Shown here: one piece after another, positions 1 to 8,392 of the stretch | Numbering within the stretch: the stretch's first letter is position 1 | Layout: each line of letters begins with the position of its first letter | Source of the DNA: Sphingomonas cavernae | Lineage (GTDB): Bacteria; Pseudomonadota; Alphaproteobacteria; Sphingomonadales; Sphingomonadaceae | Direction: 5' to 3' | DNA length: 64,000 nt | Assembly: GCF_003590775.1 (NCBI RefSeq) | Contig: NZ_QYUM01000003.1 | Location: 1,490,501-1,554,500, forward strand | Translations under genes and position numbers: made by a program | The notes under the pieces: model-generated | Seen by the model: the letters and a program-made list of their open reading frames with translations, nothing else | Told to the model about the DNA's origin: nothing | Databases searched by the model: none

Positions 1-348
1 GCCGGTCGTGGGCAACAACGGCAGGAAATGCTTGGCAACCAGCGCGGGGCCGATCGCGTTGATCGCGAATGCCCGTTCCAGGGCCTCGCGGCTGATATCG
101 GCGATCGAGGGATGGTCGACACCGCCCGTATCCGTTGCAATGACCACGAGTGAAGGCGCCGGGCCGGCGCCCACATGCGCGGCGGCGGCGGCGATGCTCG
201 CTTCGTCGAGAGAGTCGATACGTTCGGGGCCTGCGCGATCCCGCGCAAAGCCGTATACCTTGCCGTGCGCGCCTTCATCGATCAGCGCGGCCTCTATTGC
301 TGCGCCGATGCCCTCCGATGCGCCGACAACAACGGCAGTGCCGTTCAT
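1..348 (-). CDS. Short-chain dehydrogenase/reductase (SDR), 3' part missing
   Basis: Only the N-terminal 116 or so residues lie in the window; the gene runs off the left edge. The protein opens with a Rossmann-type glycine motif (GASEGIGA, residues 9-16), and the segment FAINAIGPALVAKHFLPLL resembles the N-A/NxxG helix region of SDRs, so an NAD(P)-binding oxidoreductase is likely. The ATG overlaps the TGA of yaaA by 4 bases (ATGA), so the two are probably co-transcribed and translationally coupled. The substrate cannot be told and the YxxxK active site is outside the window. Confidence 0.75.
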   Translation of the reverse strand, partial: MNGTAVVVGASEGIGAAIEAALIDEGAHGKVYGFARDRAGPERIDSLDEASIAAAAAHVGAGPAPSLVVIATDTGGVDHPSIADISREALERAFAINAIGPALVAKHFLPLLPTTG

Positions 349-1100
349 CGCCGCACGAAGCGCCAGAGATCGCCCTGCGATTCGTCCGCGTCGAAGGCGT
401 AACCGTCGCTGTCGAAGCCCTTGAGCGCCTCGGGGTCGGACAAATGATGCTCGCACATATAGCGTGCCATCATGCCGCGAGCGCGCTTGGCCGCGAAGCT
501 GTTGAAGCGCAGGCCCGCCGGGCCGATCTCGCGAAAGTCGATCGTGATGACGCGAACGCTCTCGGGCAGCCGCCCCTTCACCGCGCCCCAATATTCCTGG
601 CTCGCGAGATTGATGATGGTCGAGGATCCAAGCACGGCGAGGTCCGCGGTTGCCAGATCCGCGATGCGGTTGCCCCAGAAACTGTAGAGATCGCCGACGG
701 CGGGCGCCCACCGGGTTCCCATTTCCAGACGGTAGGGACGGATGCCGTCAAGCGGCCGAAGCAGCCCGTACAGGCCGGAAAGGATGCGCACATGGTTTTG
801 CGCGAAACAAACCGCGTCCTCGCCCAGGCTCCTGGCCTCAAATCCGATATAGACGTCGCCGGCAAAGGCGTAGAGCGCCTGGCGCGTCGGCAGGTTTTGG
901 AAGTTCGCGAACCGCTCAACATTGAGCACCGCAAGGTTCTCCGAAATATCCATGATCGCCTGCAGCCGCGAAGCTGAAAGCTCGGACGCTGCACCCGCCA
1001 GGATCATCGATTCGGTTTCGAAACGCGGGTTCGTTTCCGCGAGAGGGGGTATCACGGACTTGTAGTCGAGCGTTTTGGCGGGAGACAGAAAGGCAAGCAT
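345..1100 (-). CDS. yaaA: Peroxide stress protein YaaA (DUF328 family)
   Basis: 251 residues, the usual length for the family. The start at MLAFLSPAKTLDY (1100) is chosen because this motif is the normal N-terminus; an in-frame upstream start at 1136 would add 12 unconserved residues. Family hallmarks are visible: LSGLYGLLRPLDGIRPYRLE in the middle and FNSFAAKRARG near the C-terminus. YaaA binds DNA and limits intracellular iron during hydrogen peroxide stress in E. coli; that role is carried over from the family. First gene of a two-gene unit with the SDR that overlaps its stop. Confidence 0.93.
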   Translation of the reverse strand: MLAFLSPAKTLDYKSVIPPLAETNPRFETESMILAGAASELSASRLQAIMDISENLAVLNVERFANFQNLPTRQALYAFAGDVYIGFEARSLGEDAVCFAQNHVRILSGLYGLLRPLDGIRPYRLEMGTRWAPAVGDLYSFWGNRIADLATADLAVLGSSTIINLASQEYWGAVKGRLPESVRVITIDFREIGPAGLRFNSFAAKRARGMMARYMCEHHLSDPEALKGFDSDGYAFDADESQGDLWRFVRR

Positions 1101-1291
1101 CGGCGCCCGGTAGCCGAAAGCGCGTCGCCAGGTCAAAGCGATAGCGCGAAAATCGTTAAAGCGTCGTTCAGCGGGGGAACCGCAGGGTTCAACGGTGGTT
1201 GTGAGGCTTGTGTGTCGGGTCGCGCGCGACTAGGCACGCGTCTACGCGCGTGCAGTACGCAAAGGCCCGGCAGCAGCAGGAGAATGGATCA

Positions 1292-2548
1292 ATGAAGGTG
1301 GTTTCGAAGGCAGCGCTCGGTCTCGCGCTTGCGGTCAGCTCAGTGTCGATGATGGCAGCTTTTCCTGCGCAGGCGCAGAAGGACAAGAAGGAAAAGGAGG
1401 CCAAGGGCCCCCAGCTCAAGCTGAGCAAGGAATTTCGCGCCGCCATGGCGCCCGTCGATGCAGCCGCCAAGGCGAACAACCCGGCTGGCGTGTTGACGGC
1501 TGCGGCCTCGCTTGATGCCGCCGCGACGACGCCGGACGAAAAATACGTCCTCAACCAGTATCGTCTCGACGCGGGGATCAAGACCAAGGATCCGAAGGCT
1601 CAGGCCCAGGCGCTTGACGGCATGCTCGCAACCGGGCTCGTGCCCGCGGCCGACGCCGCTAAATTCCAGTTCTATCTGGGCAAATTCGCCTATGAAGCGA
1701 ATGATTTCGCCAAGGCCGATACCGCGCTGACCGCGGCTGCCGCCGGGGGCTATAACAGCACCGACCTGTATCTGACCCAGTCGCAGCTCTATTCGAAGCA
1801 GAACAAGGCGCCGCAGGCGATGGCTTCGCTCGAAAAGGCGATCGCCGCCGAAAAGGCAGCGGGCAAGCCGGTTCCCGACGAATGGTACAAGTTCGGCATC
1901 AGCCAGGCGTATAAGAGCAAGGATATGGCCGCGACGGCGCGCTGGTCGGCGATGCAGCTTGCCGCCAACCCCACGCCCGAGAACTGGCGCCAAGCGCTCG
2001 TGCTCTATCGCGACGGCGGCAATCTTGGGCGCAAGGTCGAGCTCGACCTGTTCCGCTTGATGCGCGCCACCAACTCGCTCGCCGGCGAGCGGGACTATTA
2101 TGATTATGCGTATGTCGCGAACCAGGACGGTCTGCCCGGTGAAGCCAAGACCGCGATCGACCTGCTGAAGGCCAAGGGTTCGGTCTCCAACAGGAGCATC
2201 AACGAACTTTATACCGAGGTCTCGGGCAAGGTCACCGCGGACAAGTCAAGCCTCGCCACCGAAGAGAAGCGCGCGGGTTCCGCGCCCAATGGCGTGCTCG
2301 CCGCGGGAACGGGCAACGCCTATCTCGGCTATGGCGAATATGCCAAGGCGGTTCCGCTGTTGCAGACCGCGCTTACCAAGGGCGGCGTCGACGCCGACGA
2401 GGTCAACACGCGCCTTGGCATCGCACTCGCCATGTCGGGCCAGAAAGAAGAAGCCAAGAAGGTGTTCGCCAGCGTCAAGGGTGCGCGCACCGGCATTGCG
2501 CAGTTCTGGCTGACCTGGCTCAATCAGGGCGCCGCGCCGGCCGCCTGA
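1292..2548 (+). CDS. Exported tetratricopeptide-like repeat protein
   Basis: 418 residues starting at ATG 1292, with AGGAGA eight bases upstream; the longer frame from 1208 has no such site. Residues 1-27 are a signal peptide ending in PAQAQ, followed by a Lys/Glu-rich stretch. The rest is Ala-rich helical repeats (segments such as AKFQFYLGKFAYEANDFAKA and LYLTQSQLYSKQNKAPQA) that read as TPR or Sel1-like units, so a periplasmic scaffold or binding role is likely. No catalytic motif is seen. A terminator follows directly. The exact family is not recognised. Confidence 0.8.
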   Translation: MKVVSKAALGLALAVSSVSMMAAFPAQAQKDKKEKEAKGPQLKLSKEFRAAMAPVDAAAKANNPAGVLTAAASLDAAATTPDEKYVLNQYRLDAGIKTKDPKAQAQALDGMLATGLVPAADAAKFQFYLGKFAYEANDFAKADTALTAAAAGGYNSTDLYLTQSQLYSKQNKAPQAMASLEKAIAAEKAAGKPVPDEWYKFGISQAYKSKDMAATARWSAMQLAANPTPENWRQALVLYRDGGNLGRKVELDLFRLMRATNSLAGERDYYDYAYVANQDGLPGEAKTAIDLLKAKGSVSNRSINELYTEVSGKVTADKSSLATEEKRAGSAPNGVLAAGTGNAYLGYGEYAKAVPLLQTALTKGGVDADEVNTRLGIALAMSGQKEEAKKVFASVKGARTGIAQFWLTWLNQGAAPAA

Positions 2549-2566
2549 TCAGCTAGCGCTAGACAG

Positions 2567-2603
2567 AAAAAGGCGGCGAGCATCGGCTCCGCCGCCTTTT
2601 TTT
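2567..2603 (+). terminator. Rho-independent terminator
   Basis: Inverted repeat AAAAAGGCGGCG ... CGCCGCCTTTTTTT, with an A-run before and a T-run after a GC-rich stem. It lies 18 bases after the TPR gene stop, so it ends that transcript. Confidence 0.88.
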
Positions 2604-2659
2604 GTCCGGGTATCGGGAAAAAGCTGCCTTAGCCGTCGTGCGTTTTATAGGGTTCAGTA

Positions 2660-2734
2660 CTCCTGCGAAAGCAGGAGCCCATTTTCCCGGGCGTATAGTC
2701 GTTTCCGGCATGGGCTCCGGGTCAAGCCCGGAGC
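2660..2734. repeat. Pair of REP-like palindromes
   Basis: Two short palindromes lie 36 bases apart in a non-coding gap: CTCCTGC-GAAA-GCAGGAG (2660-2677) and GCTCCGGG-TCAAG-CCCGGAGC (2714-2734). The gap 2604-2766 holds no gene. Each folds into a perfect stem. They look like repetitive extragenic palindromes, which typically sit between convergent or terminal gene ends as here. Copy number elsewhere in the genome cannot be seen. Confidence 0.7.
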
Positions 2735-2766
2735 ACGAATAGGGATCAGATGTAACGCGCGATGCT

Positions 2767-3246
2767 CTAGCCCTCGCCCTCCAGCGGAACGCCGGGCTGG
2801 AACTTCGAGCGCCGGATCGTCAGCGAGGTCTTGACGCTCGACACATTGGGCGCAGGCGTCAGCTTGGACGTCAGGAAATCCTGGAAGCTTTGCAGATCCC
2901 TGGCGACGATCTTGAGCAGGAAGTCGATCTCGCCATTGAGCATATGGCACTCACGCACCTCTGCCAGCTCCGCGATATGCTTCTCGAACGCCTGGAGATC
3001 GGCCTCGGCCTGACTCTTGAGGCTGACCATTGCAAAAATGGTGATGCCATAACCGAGCGCGGCCTGATCTAGCCGGGCGTTGTACCCCTGGATCACGCCC
3101 GCATCCTCAAGGCTGCGCACGCGGCGCAGGCAGGGTGGGGCGGTCAGCCCGATCTTGGAGGCAAGTTCGACATTGGTCATGCGCCCGTCCGACTGGAGGT
3201 GCGCGAGGATCTGTCGGTCAATATCGTCGATGGTCAATTGGGCCAT
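2767..3246 (-). CDS. Lrp/AsnC family transcriptional regulator
   Basis: About 159 residues from ATG 3246 (an alternative start at 3267 adds MSMDVRY). The N-terminal AsnC-type helix-turn-helix is at roughly residues 5-60 (IDRQILAHLQSDGRMTNVEL, then ASKIGLTAPPCLRRV); the C-terminal RAM/AsnC ligand domain follows, with the FAMVSLKSQ and HMLNGEIDFLLKIV strands. Such proteins form octamers and respond to amino acids. Its regulon and ligand cannot be read from the sequence. It is transcribed alone, divergently from the kinase gene at 3521. Confidence 0.92.
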   Translation of the reverse strand: MAQLTIDDIDRQILAHLQSDGRMTNVELASKIGLTAPPCLRRVRSLEDAGVIQGYNARLDQAALGYGITIFAMVSLKSQAEADLQAFEKHIAELAEVRECHMLNGEIDFLLKIVARDLQSFQDFLTSKLTPAPNVSSVKTSLTIRRSKFQPGVPLEGEG

Positions 3247-3278
3247 GTAGCGAACATCCATACTCAAAACTGCATCGG

Positions 3279-3306
3279 CTTATAATTTAATTACGGCGGA
3301 ATGCAA
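3279..3306 (-). promoter_or_regulatory. Possible sigma-70-type promoter of the Lrp/AsnC gene
   Basis: On the minus strand TTGCAT and TATAAG are 16 bases apart, about 33 bases upstream of the regulator's ATG, in a locally AT-rich patch. This is a motif match only. Confidence 0.4.
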
Positions 3307-3376
3307 TTGTCCCACATTGCGACGCGCCATAAACAATGCTTCCTATCTCGGAACGCGTTGGCTATCGAGAGCGGCT

Positions 3377-3500
3377 AGAGCCTGATCGGTTGAGGTGGAA
3401 GCACTTCGTGCTTCCGCCGATGCCGTGAATCAGGCTCTGTTCAAACGGTTGCGACCTTGATTCACGTTCCAGGCTGATTCAACCTGGAACGATCAAGGTC
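3377..3500. repeat. Nested palindromes between the Lrp gene and the kinase gene
   Basis: Two adjacent stem structures. The first has outer arms AGAGCCTGAT (3377-3386) and ATCAGGCTCT (3429-3438) enclosing an inner hairpin GGAAGCAC-TTC-GTGCTTCC (3397-3415). The second pairs GACCTTGAT (3453-3461) with ATCAAGGTC (3492-3500) and GTTCCAGG (3466-3473) with CCTGGAAC (3483-3490). Neither is followed by a T-run, so they are not typical terminators. They resemble extragenic repeat elements; function unknown. The rest of 3307-3520 shows nothing else. Confidence 0.75.
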
Positions 3501-3520
3501 CGGGGCCCAGGGAGAGAGCT

Positions 3521-5191
3521 TTGCGCTTCGACGACATGGCTGCCACGGTGATTGCGCGAGTCGGCGCAAGCCCCGAGGCGCGCGCTGTCGCCTGGCATCA
3601 GCTCGTCGATCTTGCCGCGCAACGGCGCGGAGACTCCGAGGATCCCGACGCGCTTTATGCCGTCCTGCGCAAATGGCGTTCTGTCGTGCCCGTCGAGCGG
3701 CGGCGCCTGGCTGCCGAATCGCTCGTCGGCAGGCCGATTCCCGCAGCGCTGTTCGCCTATTTCGCGAGCGACGTCCTGTCGGTCTGCGCGCCGCTCGCGC
3801 GCAGCGTGCAGCTCAGCCCCACGGAGTGGCGTGCGCTCCTGCCGCGATTGCCGATCCCGGTGCGCGCGCTGCTTCGGCATCGAGACGATCTTGATCCGGA
3901 GACGGCGCGCGCGCTCGAGAGCTTCGGTCCCGCAGATCGCGTCATTCCTGCGCCCGTGCCGGCCATCGAGACAAAAGCCACGCCGAGCAGTGCGCCCTCG
4001 CCAGCATCGGAGGGCGGCGACGCCGCCATGGGCGGTGGCGTGCAGATTCGCGAACTGGTCAACAGGATCGAGGCATATCGTCGTCACCGCCCTGTACATC
4101 GCCCGCTTGAGCCGCGTGCTCCAAGCAGCTCTGCCGAAGCGCGCGCCGAGCATTTCCGTTTCGAAACGGGGGCGGACGGCGTGCTGATCTGGATCGACGG
4201 CGCGGCACGCGGACCTCTGGTGGGCCTCTCCATCGCAACCCCCGCGGAGCGTGCCGACCACGGCGTGGACGGCTATGCCGCGGGCGCCTTTCGACGCCGC
4301 GCGCCATTTCGGGATGCACGCCTGACCATACCCGGCGCGGGTGAGGTCTCCGGAGAATGGCGAATTTCAGCAGTCCCCTTCTTCAACGCGCATGATGGGC
4401 GCTTCACGGGATATCGTGGCACCGCACGGCGGCCGCGCGTGGACGAGGTCGCGAGCAGCGCCGCCGCGCAGGGGCTCTATGGCTCTGCGCTGCGCCCCGA
4501 ATCGCTTCGCCAGCTCGTTCATGAACTGCGCACGCCGCTCAATGCGATCATGGGCTTTGCCGAAATGATCGACGGGCAGATGCTAGGACCAGCAGCGCAG
4601 GATTATCGGGCGCGCGCACTCGATATCGTGAGCGAGGCGCGCAAACTGCTCGGCGCGGTCGACGACCTCGACACCGCGGCGCGTGTCGATAGCAATGCGT
4701 TGCGGTTGCGCAGCAGCCATGTCGACAGCGCGAGCATGCTCTCGCGCATCTGCGCCGATCTCGCGCCGTTGAGCGGCGAGCGCCGTGTCGCGCTCGACAT
4801 CGCAGTCGCGGGCGATCTCCCCGAGATGACGGTGGATCCCATTGCACTCGAGCGCATGTTCTCACGTTTGCTTTCGGCGATCATCGCGGTTTCCGCGGGC
4901 GGCGAGGCGCTTTCGGTAAGGCTGGTCGGCGAGGCGCGGGATCAGGTCGCGCTCAACGTCGCACGCCCCAAGGCGCTGATCGATCAGGATGAGCGCGCGC
5001 TGCTCGATCCGGGCTACAGCCCTGACGGCGACTGGCCGGACGCGCCATTGCTCGGACTGGGTTTTGCGCTGCGCCTGGTCCGCAACCTCGCAGAAGCCGC
5101 CGGTGGCCGCTTTGTCATCCGCCGCGACGCCTTTGTGCTGGTCCTGCCAGGTGCGGTGGGCAGCGCAGGCGCCGGCGAAGGCAGCGGCTGA
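3521..5191 (+). CDS. Sensor histidine kinase-like protein with degenerate ATPase domain
   Basis: 556 residues from TTG 3521, supported by GGGAGAGAG just upstream; an ATG at 3536 is the alternative. Roughly residues 210-305 look like a PAS sensor domain. The dimerisation/H-box is clear (LVHELRTPLNAIMGF, His334). The ATPase part is weak: the N-box region reads RLLSAIIAV without the usual Asn, no DxGxG G1 box is seen, yet a GLGFALRLV G2-like stretch remains. No transmembrane segment, so cytosolic. It could be a pseudokinase or a divergent kinase. The deacetylase gene starts 5 bases downstream; no response regulator is adjacent. Confidence 0.78.
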   Translation: MRFDDMAATVIARVGASPEARAVAWHQLVDLAAQRRGDSEDPDALYAVLRKWRSVVPVERRRLAAESLVGRPIPAALFAYFASDVLSVCAPLARSVQLSPTEWRALLPRLPIPVRALLRHRDDLDPETARALESFGPADRVIPAPVPAIETKATPSSAPSPASEGGDAAMGGGVQIRELVNRIEAYRRHRPVHRPLEPRAPSSSAEARAEHFRFETGADGVLIWIDGAARGPLVGLSIATPAERADHGVDGYAAGAFRRRAPFRDARLTIPGAGEVSGEWRISAVPFFNAHDGRFTGYRGTARRPRVDEVASSAAAQGLYGSALRPESLRQLVHELRTPLNAIMGFAEMIDGQMLGPAAQDYRARALDIVSEARKLLGAVDDLDTAARVDSNALRLRSSHVDSASMLSRICADLAPLSGERRVALDIAVAGDLPEMTVDPIALERMFSRLLSAIIAVSAGGEALSVRLVGEARDQVALNVARPKALIDQDERALLDPGYSPDGDWPDAPLLGLGFALRLVRNLAEAAGGRFVIRRDAFVLVLPGAVGSAGAGEGSG

Positions 5192-5196
5192 GCACA

Positions 5197-6243
5197 TTGT
5201 CGTTGAACGACGGACGCCTCGCGGTCGGGCAGGGCCGGCTCGACATCCCGCCGCCAAAATCCTCCCTTGCCGCCTATCCGGCCGCGGATTCGCCTCGCTT
5301 CCTCGTCTTCGTCGATACCGAAGAGGAATTCGACTGGCGGGCACCGATCAGCCGCGACGCGCACAGCACGCACCATGTCCGCGCGATTCCCAGGCTTCAG
5401 GAGATGTTCGACGCGCAGGGCATCTCCCCGACCTATCTCGTCGACCAGCCGATCGTGGAAAGCGACGCGGCGCTGGCGATCCTGCGCCCAATTCTCGATC
5501 GCGGCGGATGCGCGATCGGCGCGCAGCTTCATCCCTGGGTCAGCCCCCCGTTCGATGAGGCCCTGACGACTGCGAACAGCTTTGCAGGCAATCTTCCCTC
5601 AGCGCTTGAGCGTGCCAAGATTACGGGGCTCACCCAAAGCATTGCCGAACGCTTCGGCCGTCACCCCTCGATTTACCGCGCGGGTCGCTATGGGATTGGC
5701 CCCAATAGCGCCGCGATCCTCGAGGATCTGAGCTACCGGCTCGACGTCTCGGTGCGCGCAGGTTTCGACTATGCGAACGAAGGCGGTCCCGATTTCACAG
5801 GGTTCACGCCCGAGCCCTTTTGGGCTGGGCCGAGCGGCAGGCTTCTCGCGCTGCCGCTTACCACAGCCTATGTCGGCGCCCTTCGGCGTTTTGGTTCCGG
5901 GCTCAATCGCCTTGCGCTCAGGCAGGGCCATGTTCGCGGACTTCTCGCGCGCACGGGGCTCTTCACGCGCGTTCCGCTTACGCCCGAGGGGGTTTCCGCC
6001 GCGGAGGCCAAGGAGGCGATCCGCGTGCTGGCAGGCGAGGGGCTCCGGATCTTCAGCCTTTCCTTCCATTCGCCCTCGCTCGAGCCCGGACATACCCAAT
6101 ATGTCCGCGACGCCGCCGATCTGAAGGTCTTTTACCGGTGGTGGGACGAAGTGATCGCCCTGTTCCACAAATTGGCGATCGCGCCCTGCGGCGGCGAAGA
6201 TTTCGTCGACATCATGGCGAATGGTCGACCGAAAGCGCCGTAA
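5197..6243 (+). CDS. WalW-type polysaccharide deacetylase family protein
   Basis: 348 residues. The start is a TTG five bases after the kinase stop, and another TTG follows at 5203; the domain itself begins near residue 31. The motif FLVFVDTEEEFDWRAP carries the acidic metal-binding position typical of NodB-fold deacetylases, followed later by IGAQLHPWVSPP (His) and FSLSFHSPSLEPGHTQYV. No signal peptide is seen, unusual for a cell-envelope enzyme. The product is expected to remove acyl groups from a glycan or act in capsule/exopolysaccharide assembly; the substrate is unknown. Operon with the upstream kinase-like gene. Confidence 0.83.
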   Translation: MSLNDGRLAVGQGRLDIPPPKSSLAAYPAADSPRFLVFVDTEEEFDWRAPISRDAHSTHHVRAIPRLQEMFDAQGISPTYLVDQPIVESDAALAILRPILDRGGCAIGAQLHPWVSPPFDEALTTANSFAGNLPSALERAKITGLTQSIAERFGRHPSIYRAGRYGIGPNSAAILEDLSYRLDVSVRAGFDYANEGGPDFTGFTPEPFWAGPSGRLLALPLTTAYVGALRRFGSGLNRLALRQGHVRGLLARTGLFTRVPLTPEGVSAAEAKEAIRVLAGEGLRIFSLSFHSPSLEPGHTQYVRDAADLKVFYRWWDEVIALFHKLAIAPCGGEDFVDIMANGRPKAP

Positions 6244-6294
6244 TGGCCTTGCCATCCGCGACATCCCTCCGCTATCGCGGCCCCGCGCATGGCG

Positions 6295-6370
6295 GGGCCT
6301 GTAGCTCAACGGTTAGAGCTGGCCGCTCATAACGGCTAGGTTGCGGGTTCGAGTCCTGCCGGGCCCACCA
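6295..6370 (+). tRNA. tRNA with CAU anticodon (elongator Met or Ile2)
   Basis: 76 bases including an encoded CCA end. Acceptor GGGCCTG pairs with CGGGCCC, the D arm is GCTC/GAGC, the anticodon stem GGCCG/CGGCT encloses CTCATAA, and the T loop reads GGTTCGAGTCC. G1-C72 is paired, so this is not the initiator. A CAU anticodon may serve elongator Met or, after lysidine modification, Ile AUA; the overall sequence is somewhat ileX-like but this is not decisive. Confidence 0.93.
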
Positions 6371-6483
6371 GCGTAGCGGCACAGGAACAAAAAGGGCGAT
6401 GATCGGCCCATTCGGCGCAAATCACTCAGCCTGCTCATTCCGCTTGGCAAGCTGCCCATTAACGGGATAGAGGACGCCGGCGT

Positions 6484-6560
6484 CGGGGAGTGGCGCAGTC
6501 TGGTAGCGCACCTGGTTTGGGACCAGGGGGCCGTAGGTTCGAATCCTATCTCCCCGACCA
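6484..6560 (+). tRNA. tRNA-Pro(UGG)
   Basis: 77 bases with encoded CCA. Acceptor CGGGGAG pairs with CTCCCCG, the anticodon stem CCTGG/CCAGG encloses TTTGGGA with anticodon TGG, and the T arm holds GGTTCGAATCC. It lies 113 bases after the CAU tRNA with nothing recognisable between, so the two may share a transcript. Confidence 0.95.
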
Positions 6561-6567
6561 ATTTGGT

Positions 6568-7635
6568 TTATCGATCCAGTTCCGTGGAACTGCGCTGCCC
6601 GGCCCTGACCCTTGTCGGCGACGCGGCGAACCAGCGGTTGCAACTCCGCGTCATCACAGATTGCTCGGCAAAGCCCAGCTTTTCGGAAATCGCCGCGAAG
6701 TCGAGATCGGTCTGCTGCAGATAGTAGAGCATGATGTCGCCGCGCACCTCGTCCTTGATCTGCTGGAAGGAGGTGCCCTCGGCCTTGAGCCGCCGGTGCA
6801 GTGTACGCGGATGCAGGTTGAGATCGGCGGCGATGCGCTCGTTCGAGCATTCGCCACTCCATACGCGCTGCATGATGAGTCCGCGCGTCTGCGCATGCAG
6901 GGGCGGATGGTGGCGGGTGAATTCGCGGTCGATAAACGCGGTCACTGCCTCATAGGCCTTTGCATCGGGATCTATGATGGGACAGATCAGATCCCGCTCC
7001 GAAAACGTAACGCCATCCTCATTCTGGCCGAAATGGACGTCACAGCCGAAATAGCGGCGATAGACCGGGAGCGGCGATACCGGCTGATGGCGGAAATGCA
7101 CGCGTCGCACGCGCGCACGGCCCCCTGTAAGTTCCATCGCCGCGAGGTGACCGACCAGAAGGAGCTGTTCCATCGCCTGGCTCTTGTTGGGAATGCGGTC
7201 CAGCAGGATGTCATGACCAACGAACACATGCTTCACTGCCGGGAAGCGTCGCAGCCAGACATGCGCGGCAAGACTGTGCGCGTAGCTGTGCTTGCAGACA
7301 TAATCGAGTGCGTCACCGAAGGTTCTTGAATTGCGCATCGCCAGTCCCAGCGGACCAAACATGCTGCCGCTCTGAAGACTCGCGAGCCGCATACCCAGAT
7401 CGGAACAGCGAAGCTCCGTCGCGGCAAGCTCGATGAGATGAACCATCTGGCGATAGCTGACTTCCGGTTCGCCCTGACAGAGAATGCCCGGCTCCAACCC
7501 GGATTGTTGAAGCAGGTCTCGCAGGTCGCCGCCCAGCTCCTCGACGAGTTCGGGAAAGAAGCGCAAAATCCTGGCATGCACGACCTCGAAATCCTCGGCG
7601 GGCCCGGATTTCTCCTCGATCAGCGATTGCCGCAC
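6568..7635 (-). CDS. AraC family transcriptional regulator
   Basis: 355 residues. Residues about 25-215 match the arabinose-binding-like N-terminal domain of the OruR/ArgR-type AraC group (FGPLGLAMRNSRTFGDAL and VHFRHQPVSPLPVYRRYFG). The C-terminal double HTH spans about 235-335: NERIAADLNLHPRTLHRRL, then FAAISEKLGFAEQSVMTRSC and RWFAASPTRVR. It is divergent from the SnoaL/SDR genes starting at 7805 across a 169-base gap and is the obvious candidate to control them. The effector is unknown. Confidence 0.9.
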   Translation of the reverse strand: MRQSLIEEKSGPAEDFEVVHARILRFFPELVEELGGDLRDLLQQSGLEPGILCQGEPEVSYRQMVHLIELAATELRCSDLGMRLASLQSGSMFGPLGLAMRNSRTFGDALDYVCKHSYAHSLAAHVWLRRFPAVKHVFVGHDILLDRIPNKSQAMEQLLLVGHLAAMELTGGRARVRRVHFRHQPVSPLPVYRRYFGCDVHFGQNEDGVTFSERDLICPIIDPDAKAYEAVTAFIDREFTRHHPPLHAQTRGLIMQRVWSGECSNERIAADLNLHPRTLHRRLKAEGTSFQQIKDEVRGDIMLYYLQQTDLDFAAISEKLGFAEQSVMTRSCNRWFAASPTRVRAGQRSSTELDR

Positions 7636-7804
7636 AATTGCTCTCCTGACGCGATCGGCGTCTTCCTCGCGATACTCTTCCTTGCAGGGACAAGCGTGAG
7701 CATTTGTCCGAAATGGTCAAGCGTTTGTGGCCGCGCGGCCGGTATGGAAGCGGTGAAAACCGCATAAGATCGCCTGAACGTTACAGGCGCCGGAGAGAGC
7801 TGAA

Positions 7805-8344
7805 ATGGACGTCACGACAGAGGAACTCAGGCTGTTTGTCGACCGCGAGCAGATCCGCGATTGTCTGGCCCGCCTTGCGCGCGGCGAGGATCGGCGTGAC
7901 GCCGCTATGATCACCGCGTGCCACTGGCCCGACGCGACAAGCGACTACGGCATCTTCTCCGGAAATTTCGACGAATATCTCGCCTGGGTCGTGCCGGGTT
8001 CGGACGCGATTGCCGCGACCCAGCACATGTTGGGGCAAAGCATGATCGACGTCCGCGGCGACGCGGCGAGGGTCGAAACCCAGGTCATCTCCTATCATCG
8101 GATCAACATGGGCGCCGAGGAGCGCGACGTCAGCATCGGTGGTCGCTACCTCGACCGGATGGAACGGCGCGGGGGCGAATGGCGCATCGCCGCGCGGACG
8201 ATGCTCTATGACTGGTATCAGGACTTCGGCCAGTCGATCGACTGGTCTCAAGGAGTGATGGGCATGGCCTTCAGTGCCGGCCACTTCACCGGCAGGGCGC
8301 ACGGCGACCATAGCGAGGCCTTTTTCGGCAAGTCCGGCGAGTAA
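7805..8344 (+). CDS. SnoaL-like / NTF2-fold protein
   Basis: 179 residues. The start DVTTEELRLFVDREQIRDCL leads into the helix and curved-sheet pattern of the SnoaL_4 group, with GGRYLDRMERRGGEWRIAARTML as the characteristic C-terminal strands. Members act as small cyclases, dehydratases or isomerases, or as partners of ring-hydroxylating enzymes; none of these can be chosen here. GGAGAG precedes the ATG. It is 48 bases before an SDR and paralogous to the protein at 9264, so the two probably act on related intermediates. Confidence 0.82.
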   Translation: MDVTTEELRLFVDREQIRDCLARLARGEDRRDAAMITACHWPDATSDYGIFSGNFDEYLAWVVPGSDAIAATQHMLGQSMIDVRGDAARVETQVISYHRINMGAEERDVSIGGRYLDRMERRGGEWRIAARTMLYDWYQDFGQSIDWSQGVMGMAFSAGHFTGRAHGDHSEAFFGKSGE

Positions 8345-8392
8345 GACGACGCTGACAACGCCGGAAAATGGCGGAATGAACAGGAGAGCAGC

